64,000 nucleotides of DNA from contig NC_088655.1 in NCBI RefSeq assembly GCF_964019385.1, positions 22,711,627 to 22,775,626 of the forward strand. The letters run 5' to 3'. This document shows, in pieces, positions 12,436 through 21,400 of this stretch. The position numbers and the translations under genes were made by a program. The number at the start of each line of letters is the position of its first letter. The first letter of the stretch is position 1. The notes beneath the pieces are model-generated. The model did no database searches. It had not been told where the DNA came from and worked only from the letters and a program-made list of their open reading frames with translations. The DNA comes from Sycon ciliatum. Taxonomy: Eukaryota > Porifera > Calcarea > Leucosolenida > Sycettidae.

Positions 12436-15400
12436 ACAGATTACTCTGTAATAACTGCCCACTTAGCCCCCTGCAAATCAACCTTTTAAAAACCAGATTT
12501 CAAAGCATACATCCTACCTCTTGTCCTCTCTTCCATATGCACCTGCTCACATTGCTCCGCACATCTAGAGCACCATTGTCCCCAGCCTACATGGGAAACT
12601 CTTCATTACCATTGCTCCTAGTTCAGCAAGCAGCTATACTTTGTTTTCTCTTTATCCGATCCCCATACCTGTAATTAACGCAGAGCCACTTGCGACCGTG
12701 AAATATACCCACCCCTCGTCTTTCGATGTTTGTTTTCGTTGTCTGATTATTGGTTCAGCCATGAAACTCCGAGTCACAAAGGAATTTGCCAAGGTTTTCA
12801 ACGTGTGATTTTATGCACTAGTATCTTCTACTTCTGAAATTCTCCCCTCAGCTTCTTTTTTTCATAGCTGTCGACGAAGACTCCTTAGATTTAGGATAAC
12901 GCCTACGGAGAATCCGTAAATACAAATACAAATACAATTTTACTGGGTAGATCCAACCGGGAAAAGCCCGTGGATAGACGGACACAGTAGTGAAGGAGAA
13001 AACCGGGTGTATATCCCCAGTGGCGATTTGGCATACGCATGACAAGCACATCGCGACCAAAAGTTATAAAATGTAAAATTAAGATGCACAGAAATGAAGG
13101 ATGGGAGGGCAGGGACAATGGTGAGAATCAAATCTGACTGAAGAAGTCAGAAAAAGAAACGACGATAAAGAAAGCACCAGATGCCACAATATTTGCAACC
13201 GAAAATGTTGCGAGAGACATCATTAACAGACTGTCTCGTTGTGCTCGGCCAGCAAGAAATACAGCTTAAATGTGAAGTAGTCTCAGAATGAGCCACAACA
13301 GCATTGACAACAGTCTTTACTACGGCCCGTGCGTTCACGGTGAAGAAGGATGTTCTTCCTACCCAACTGATTAGTCATGTAATCTATCATTTTGAATGTC
13401 GGCATTGTGATAGCCGATATGTAGGAAGAGCCCTTCAGCACCTGAACGCACGCGTCAAACAACATGTACCATTGTACCTATTGTCAGATGGAGCCAAAGC
13501 CCAGCGACCTGGACGAGGCCGTCCCCGCAAACAGGTGCCAGTTGCACAATTACAACAGAACCACACAGTACCGGTTGAACGTACTACAAGTACACAGGTA
13601 CGTGAGACTGAAGGAAATGGCCACACACAGGTACGGAGACCAGTAACAAGGAGCATGACTCGTGCGCTGGTAATGGCATCTACAACCGGACATGGACTGG
13701 CAGCGAGCAGTAGCGTGGGATTGTCGTTGGGTGCAGAGGACGGGATGGAAGAGGAAGAGGATGAGGAAGGTGAGAGCAGTGATGAAGAGAGTGAGTTGGA
13801 CAACCAAGATGAAGATGACCGGACTGAAGGTGAGACCACAACGAAAGGGTCAGCCATTAAGAAACACCTCTTGTCTAGTAGCCAATGCCGCTCAGTGTAT
13901 GATGATTCATGCTTCACTGTTTTGTGTCGTGCTCGTAGGTTTCGTGAACTTAAGGTATTAGAAGCTGTTTTCATCCGTAAACACAATCCTAATCTATGCA
14001 TTCAGAAAGAAAATGTCACAAAACTGAGACTCTTCACCTAGCATTCACACACGTATTCATTCGCATACACCTACACCTCACAGTTCCTCACTCTATCACA
14101 TTCACCTGCTTCCACGCCTTCATTTCACTCACCTTATGTAGTAGCTCACACCGTCAGAACACTCTCACATCGTTTCTTCTAATTTCTTTCGTCTTCTCTC
14201 CCACTTTAGTTTTTTTTTCACACCTCACCTTGTATACTTCCCACTATCCGATAACCTATAAGTAGTTTGTTTCTCCGTATAGCCTCTATTGTGAGACGAT
14301 TTTCCCTGATGATAGTCTCAAGAAAATCGATTAGGAACAACCATTTTAGATACATGTATTCTCATTCATCATTTTGTAATGTCCGCTTCACTAATACTAT
14401 TAATCGCATTAATATAGTCTCAGAATGTTGCCATTGAATTCCGGACTTTGCTAACAAGGGATGACCTGGTAGAGATCAGAGTCTTTGGTCTTGTGTTGTC
14501 AGGACGTTCATTACAAAAATTATATATGGTAAAAATGCGTCTTTGCCAAACATTCCATGTTGTGTGGAAGGTAAAATGTATTGTAATTGGCGAGACTGTA
14601 TTCCAAACACTCTAGATGATACCTATGACAACCAACATGCAGGGTGGGCTTACGTATACATGTGTGAATAACAACCGTGTCGTACTGTGCTCCAAATATG
14701 TCCAGACGTATGCAGCCCTGAAACAATTGACGGCGGGTTGCGAGGGCTGTTCGACTGGTCGGAGACATTCCTGAATGCCACGGAGACGCTGCCCTGTCCT
14801 GTTTCACTGGACGACGGCGTCGTTCGGTTTGCAACCCGCCGCTGCGCTATCGTTCCTAGAATGCACAACAGCATGTTGGATATGGCCGAGTGGGAAACTA
14901 CTGACATAACATCATGTCCTACTCCAAACACGGCCAAACTACAACAGCTAGCCAAGGTAATCAATCCTTCCATTCTATAACATTAACTTAAGGGTCGCCT
15001 CTACTATCCACCGAATACAAACGGGATAGAAAGTCTCTAAGCCTGTACCAAACTGTGGCTGGTATTGGATTTAGGTCGAGAACCTTACGTAGCTACTAAT
15101 ATGTCCAGAACGTTCTATTTTCCAATCGCATGAAAGCTATCTAGAACTACCAGATTGCATGATTTTCAGCATCAAGAATGATTTAAGCTGAACTAGATGG
15201 AAGTGAGAGGCAATCCATTCGAGGTGTACGATTGCAAATATTCTGGAAAAAACTGTACGCGAGACTAAAGTACCTGCCCTATAGCAAACATATGAAAATA
15301 TAAATAGTTTCTAGCCTCACAGCACTATAAGTTCTCTACCCTTCCACCACCCTCCTCTCGTCAACACAACCAGCCAGGCGTTGAACACGAATAATTGGTA

Positions 15401-18400
15401 AGAGTTGTCTCCGAGGTGCTTCAACCATGTTAATTGTCTTCTTTGTTCAGGTGGACTTCAATACAACTGCACCCGATTTGGTTCTTAATAGCTCACTAGA
15501 AGTGGCTAGGCTGACGAATGACAGCGCAGAACTAACGAATGATGACATCGACTTTGCTTCAACGGCAATCTTCAACCTGGTGACAGCTGTGAGCAACGAT
15601 GAAATTTTTAACCAGTCGGTTGGACAGGAGGTAACTCTAATCATATAGTGTGTCACATGCAATGTTTGGAGATTGAATTCTGTAGCTATTTTTTTGAATG
15701 ACTGAAAACAACTTACACACATTTGCTGCCAAATTTGGCACATGAATGACTCACGCCCCTCTGTAGCTCACAAGCATCCCCTTGAACCTTAGACGTGGCA
15801 ACGCTCAATACACAGTGCTCCTAGGATTTCGCATCTGATCAGTTGAGCTTGGGTACCGTGATTGCATGTGTCCTCCTGGATCACTACATTTTATAGCGCC
15901 CAGGCAGGCTGAACATCGCTCAGGACAAAAACTTACTGTTGGCACGATAAACACCTCATGAAGCCCCGGTAGCAACACAAGATGTAGTGATATTATAAGC
16001 CTTGGAAAATCGGTAACAATAATCTCCTAAAACTTACACAAATTTGGCTGGCCTGTTTGTATTCTACGCTGTCGACCAGGTGGCTCAAGCTACACTAAAA
16101 TCAGTAGATAACATCCTGAATGTGAAGAGCAACACAACAGTGGTTTCATCATCGCCAGCCAAGAGGTACGCAAACTGGGAATGTATAATTATATTATGAG
16201 TGCTGACACACTTGGTTAGGACCCTCACATTGCGGCCAGAGCAGTGGTGCATGGGGTCAAGCGGCCAACTGCCTCAAACACGGCGATTACGTTCACAGAC
16301 TCTAACAGAGACCTCAAGAGTGTGGTTTCGGACGAGTTGCATACAAGAAAAACGCATTTATAATGAAGCTGGACCTGCATTTGAACTACTCACGCACCCA
16401 GGCCAAGATCAACAGTCCTACTGAAAAAGAATAGCGCACAGATATGGCACAATATATTTACCTTTTATTACTGTTTTAAACAGTATTATAGCATTAATAA
16501 AACTTTTCTCCTCGAGAATTGTTTGTACTTTCCTCGGATACTGAGCCAATAAATATATCCGACTGGGTATTATCTTGTTACAGTTGTGGAAAGTTACTTC
16601 ATAACTCGTTTCCATGTGATTTCTTCTATTTTAATTATGCTCTTGTTTCTCAATCGAGGATGCGTCTATTATCCCACTTTGTATGTTTCATGTTCTGTTG
16701 TCTTTTTAGATCTCAATTCTCTTGTGTGTTGTATTTGATAATGCTGGTCTGTGTATGTCTAGGATAGCGAAGTCATTGGAGCGTCTAGTCACAACACTGA
16801 CTGTAGATGTCGACCAGCCGTTCCAGAAGCAGGAAAAGAACCTCGGCTTTGCAGTCAGCTGTCCAGAGGAGAACGCCACGACCCAAGCATTTCGCTCCAT
16901 ATCACCACTGGGTGATGGGACATTCTATGTAGGAAAGGCGAATACGTCCGCTGCAGGTGAGACGTGCAAAGATGTTTTCCGCCGGAGCACACTCTGTATA
17001 CCCAAGAACCATAGCATTATTGTATTCAGGAAATCTTTTCAATGGATGATGCACCCTGTGTTTGGAGGGCTCGGATGTCACAAAGGCCTAGCGCAAAACA
17101 GAGTAGATTGAGCATGAAACTATAATCAGATGTTTTCCACCGGAATACCCAGTATACTCAAACACCATAATAATTATTATAATTATATTCAGTACATATT
17201 TTCAATGGATAATTATTATTATTAAATACACCCGATGAGTAAGTCCTTGATTGTCACGAATGCCTAGCGCAAGACACAACAGATTGATGGAGCAGGGCTA
17301 GTTCCTTGAAAATCCGGCTACTAAATTATCACTTTAGCACTGAGCATGAAACTCTAACCTGCAAAGAACTTCATTTGCTGGCATTTGATGCACTGTTCCA
17401 CTGTTTATAGAGCCCAACAAATAGTGATTGGCTCACCTAAATCGCGAAAGGCAGTGGTGACAATAGGCGAATTCCCGTCTACTTTTTGGAAACACAATTG
17501 ATAGTACTTAACTTACTTGTATGAGAAAAAGGAAGTCACAGACAGAGAGCAGCAAAGGGAGGAACGTGTATACAACTTAACACGACTATGAATCGTGTGG
17601 TAGGTGCGCAATGCAGTCCCTGCTATGCCATCATAATTATGTCATCAGTACTTTTAAAACTCTTACAAGAGCGCGTACAATGAGGTGTTGAGCAGAGGTC
17701 ACTTTATTCATTCAATTTGATTCCAATCGACTCCATGTGTCTCTTGCCTTCGGTATCTGTTTTCCCTCCCTTCCACCCCCTACACCGCATTTCCTCTCAC
17801 TTGGTGTGCTCAGTGGCTCAGGAAGGAGTTGCATTTGATATCGCAGGCAGTACTATCACCGCAGCAACAGAACGCCTTGGACTTTCCAACAGCTCGGTGT
17901 GTGCAGTTGCTCCTACTCGCTACATCCTCTACAAGACACACACGCTTTTCAAGGACACCAATCTCAGTGCAAACACTTCACTCGTCAGCGAAATCATCTC
18001 AGCTCAAGCAGGGGATACAGCGCTCAGCAACCTCCAGGATCCTGCGCTGATGTCATTCAACTTCTTGGAATCACTCTATCAGGTATGTGTGTGTTGCTCC
18101 ATATTTGTAACCGTACGGCGATGAAAGGGGGTGTGATGAACAATATGTTGCATTGAGGCTGCATGAACGTAAGAACATTGGCAGTACTTTAGCTATGTAT
18201 CTCCATATCCATATCAATACACTGTGTGGAGTACATTAGACTGTCACTGTGTGGAGTACACACGGCTGTCACTGTGTGGAGTACATACGGCTGTCACTGT
18301 GTGGAGTACATACGGCTGTCACTGTGTGATTCCGAGTGTTTCCCGTGTTGTTTGCAGGGCACTAGCTACGTGTTATCGTGTGTATTCTGGGATTTTGATA

Positions 18401-21400
18401 AAGGTAATGTATGAGTACACCTGCACAGCACGCCCTTCTACAATTTTTGCTTTGATTAGCTTATGCTCTTCCTCATTCATCACACCATGGCTTGTCTACG
18501 AACTCAGTAAATAGAATGCATGAATGGAGTTGGTTTGTGTTTTCGCAAAATAATTATAGTAGTTGCTACGATTAGTTTTAGCTAATTCAGTGTTATTCAT
18601 TGTTTCTGAGGGAAAATATTCAAACGGGAAAATTAATTGTTTTTAACTTTACACACGTGTACGTTCCTGATATTGTTGTAGAGTGGAGACCTTTCTTTGA
18701 TTTTTTTGTGCTACGATTTTCAGATGATGGAAATGGTGGCTGGAGCAATCAAGGGTGCACATCAGTATTCCAGAATGGGACGAGTGCGAATCGCACCGTG
18801 TGCAGCTGTGACCACCTCACCAACTTTGCTGTGCTGTTTGTAAGTGCTGGTGTCCACGAAAAGCTTCGAAGGATACACCTGTTTAGCGCTTTAAAGCTGG
18901 ATGATTTTATAGAAAAGAAAAAAAGACCAAGGAACTACAAATTATGCTACAATGTCCACTAACACCACCAGTTACTAAACAATCAGCTCACTCGATAACA
19001 TTGCACGACACTGACAGACGGTGCTGACGCTCTACAACTAAAAACTGGCTATCAGCTCTAGCACGTTTTGGATGCGCACTCCAACAGCATTCCAACTTGG
19101 ACGGTTCTAAGTTATATAACAACATACGAGGGGAAGGTGAGCGCAACCCAGACAACCACAAGCTGAAAGTCTCGCCTGTGAAGGACTTTGGTGGATGTAC
19201 AATCATGCATGTCGATGACGATGCTGCAAGACCACAATTCCCCTCCTATGTTTTCATTCTAACCTAAAACCTTCCAAGTTGGAAGGCCGTTGGAGTGCAC
19301 ATCCAAGGCGTGCTAGAGCTGATCAGCCATTTCGTTGTAGAACGACAGTACCGTCGGTCAGTGTCGTGCAATGTTATCGCAAGAACCGATTATTTTTTAG
19401 GAAAATGTTGGTGTTGGTGGACATCATAGCGTAACGTCTAGTGCCTTGTTCTTTTTTTCTTTTCTATAAATTTATCCTTGGCTCTCTAGTCAAGTGGTGT
19501 GCTTCACTGTCCCAAGAGTGCTCCTTGGCTCTCTATCCGAGTACATACTGTATGAAATTTGGTTTAGGGATCAAAGAGTTGTACATGCCATTTCACCTAA
19601 TTACCAACGGTACCAAATTTGATCAATTTGATGGGCGTTGAGTTTCAAAGTACTGAGAATTCTATGCTCAGCTTCTGTCACATTTTGACTACCTTCGTTA
19701 AGAGGAGAATGAAGTTGAAGACACCACTGCAGCTGTACTTACAGCTGCAGTGGTGTCTTCAACTTCATTCTCCCGAGTCAAGCTCCGTATGAAGACATCC
19801 AAGAAGAAGATTGCCTGATGAGTCCAACGGGGACGAAACATACGTCACAATCGAGCTATGTCGTGGCTGTGTCATCTTCTATGTGCCCCGCGCTACTTGA
19901 TGTACCAGCCTGCTATGTCGGATACGGCCAACCATGCATCGATTAGGTGCCAGGCGCGAACTGATGGTGGTGGTGGTGAGAAGGAGAGCTCTGTGCCAGA
20001 AATTTGCAGGCTATAGAGCGTGTGTGGGCAGGCGTGTGTTTACCGCCATATTGCCAAGCGTGTCTTTACCACCATATTTATCAACCATTCGTTAACAGGA
20101 GGTGAGGAAAGTGTAAATGCATTATACTATTCGCCGTGGAGAAGATGAAGATTACCCGCCTCAATAATTATACATTATTTTCCATCTAAACATGAATCTC
20201 GCTTGTTTCTGTTGCTACATACAGACACGGACGGCAAAGATACAACAAGGCATTCCCGATGTGTCTTTGAAGTACGTGTCAATCATTGGCTGCGGTCTCT
20301 CTATGCTGGGACTTCTTGGCACAATGACCATCGTAGCTATGCTCCCGTAAGATGCTACAATTTGTTCACCGCAAATTTGTGTTTGGACGCAACGACATAC
20401 TTGAAACTATTGCGCTGTGATGATCGAATAATGTTTTTGAGGACTAAGGTTGGCCCTGCAGTGTCTTGTGTAGTACATTTTGGCTGTGTTGTTATGGAAC
20501 TGGTATTGGCAAACTGGAATGGTGTTGCGCTGTTCTGAAATACACTCAGTCACGAATTCCTATAATTATTTCAACTGGATTTTCGTTTTTCCCGTATCTC
20601 TCCAGGAAACTTCGCAAGAACATACACCATCGTATGATGTTTGGCCTGAGCGCTGTCCTGCTGATTTTCCTCGCTGTTTTCACCATCGTCCTGTACCACG
20701 AGAACCTGGAGAAAACCGCTGAGGCCTGCAAATCGTTAGCGGTTCTGCTGCACTATCTATTGATATGTGCGTTCATGTGGATGTCAGTTGACGCGACCTT
20801 TCTCTACAAACAGATCGTGATCGTGTTTGATGATACCGGGGACCGCCAGAAGCGCATCCTTTTCGCATCCATCTTCGGTGAGTACTCGAATGTGAATTAG
20901 GATGGAAATGGCCCTTACTCCACCCTCACTGGAGACACTTCAACAAGGGACTCAGGGCAAATGTCTGGATTTATTTCTACGAACATAATTTTGAATCCAA
21001 ATCCACATTGATTTGGATTCAAGGAATAAGGAAACTTACACTCGCCTGCTAGTTTCGCCTTTATTGTCAAAATCCAAGTTCTGAGTCACCCAAATTAGGT
21101 GGTGTGCTGCTTTGCTGCTTCGAATGGTTAGACCGCTCGTCATGGTCCAGTAACAGTCGACATTCTTTTCTTACCATGGAACGTAAGCTTGTTCTCGCTT
21201 TTGTTGCGCTTACCTTCACCTCTTTGATCTCTACTTAACCTAGATCCTTACGAGTTAGAAGGCTGTCGGTTAGCGCTTCTCATGTTTGAAGTTTCGTGTG
21301 CTGATTATCGTTCTGTGCAGTGATTCCGCTGGTAATCGTGGGCATATCAGCAGGGGCGACAACGGCAGATGCGTACGGCACTGGAAATGTGTAAGTGGGA

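Larger units (their letters stand above)
11900..14705. other. Intron 14 (2.8 kb) with Penelope-like relic and microsatellite
   Basis: The longest intron of the gene. It holds a hairpin and an (ATCT)n run at 12314-12435 and a Penelope-like GIY-YIG reading frame at 13304-14041. The rest is AT-rich and unrecognised. Confidence 0.6.
15451..18082 (+). other. Adhesion GPCR exons 16-19: GAIN domain
   Basis: Exons 15451-15630, 16080-16165, 16763-16956 and 17814-18082 encode about 243 residues. The first part is helical (ARLTNDSAELTNDDIDFA), as in GAIN subdomain A. The later part is strand-rich (VAFDIAGSTI, VCAVAPTRYILY), as in subdomain B. The placement directly before the GPS and the phases (0, 2, 1, 0) agree. 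The sequence is weakly conserved, so the call rests on position and pattern. Confidence 0.75.

Noticed and set aside
14290..14335. CTGATGA within a hairpin after the Penelope-like frame, hammerhead-like
   Set aside because: No GAAA partner and no stem II in the right register; the sequence instead makes a simple CGATTTTC/GAAAATCG hairpin.
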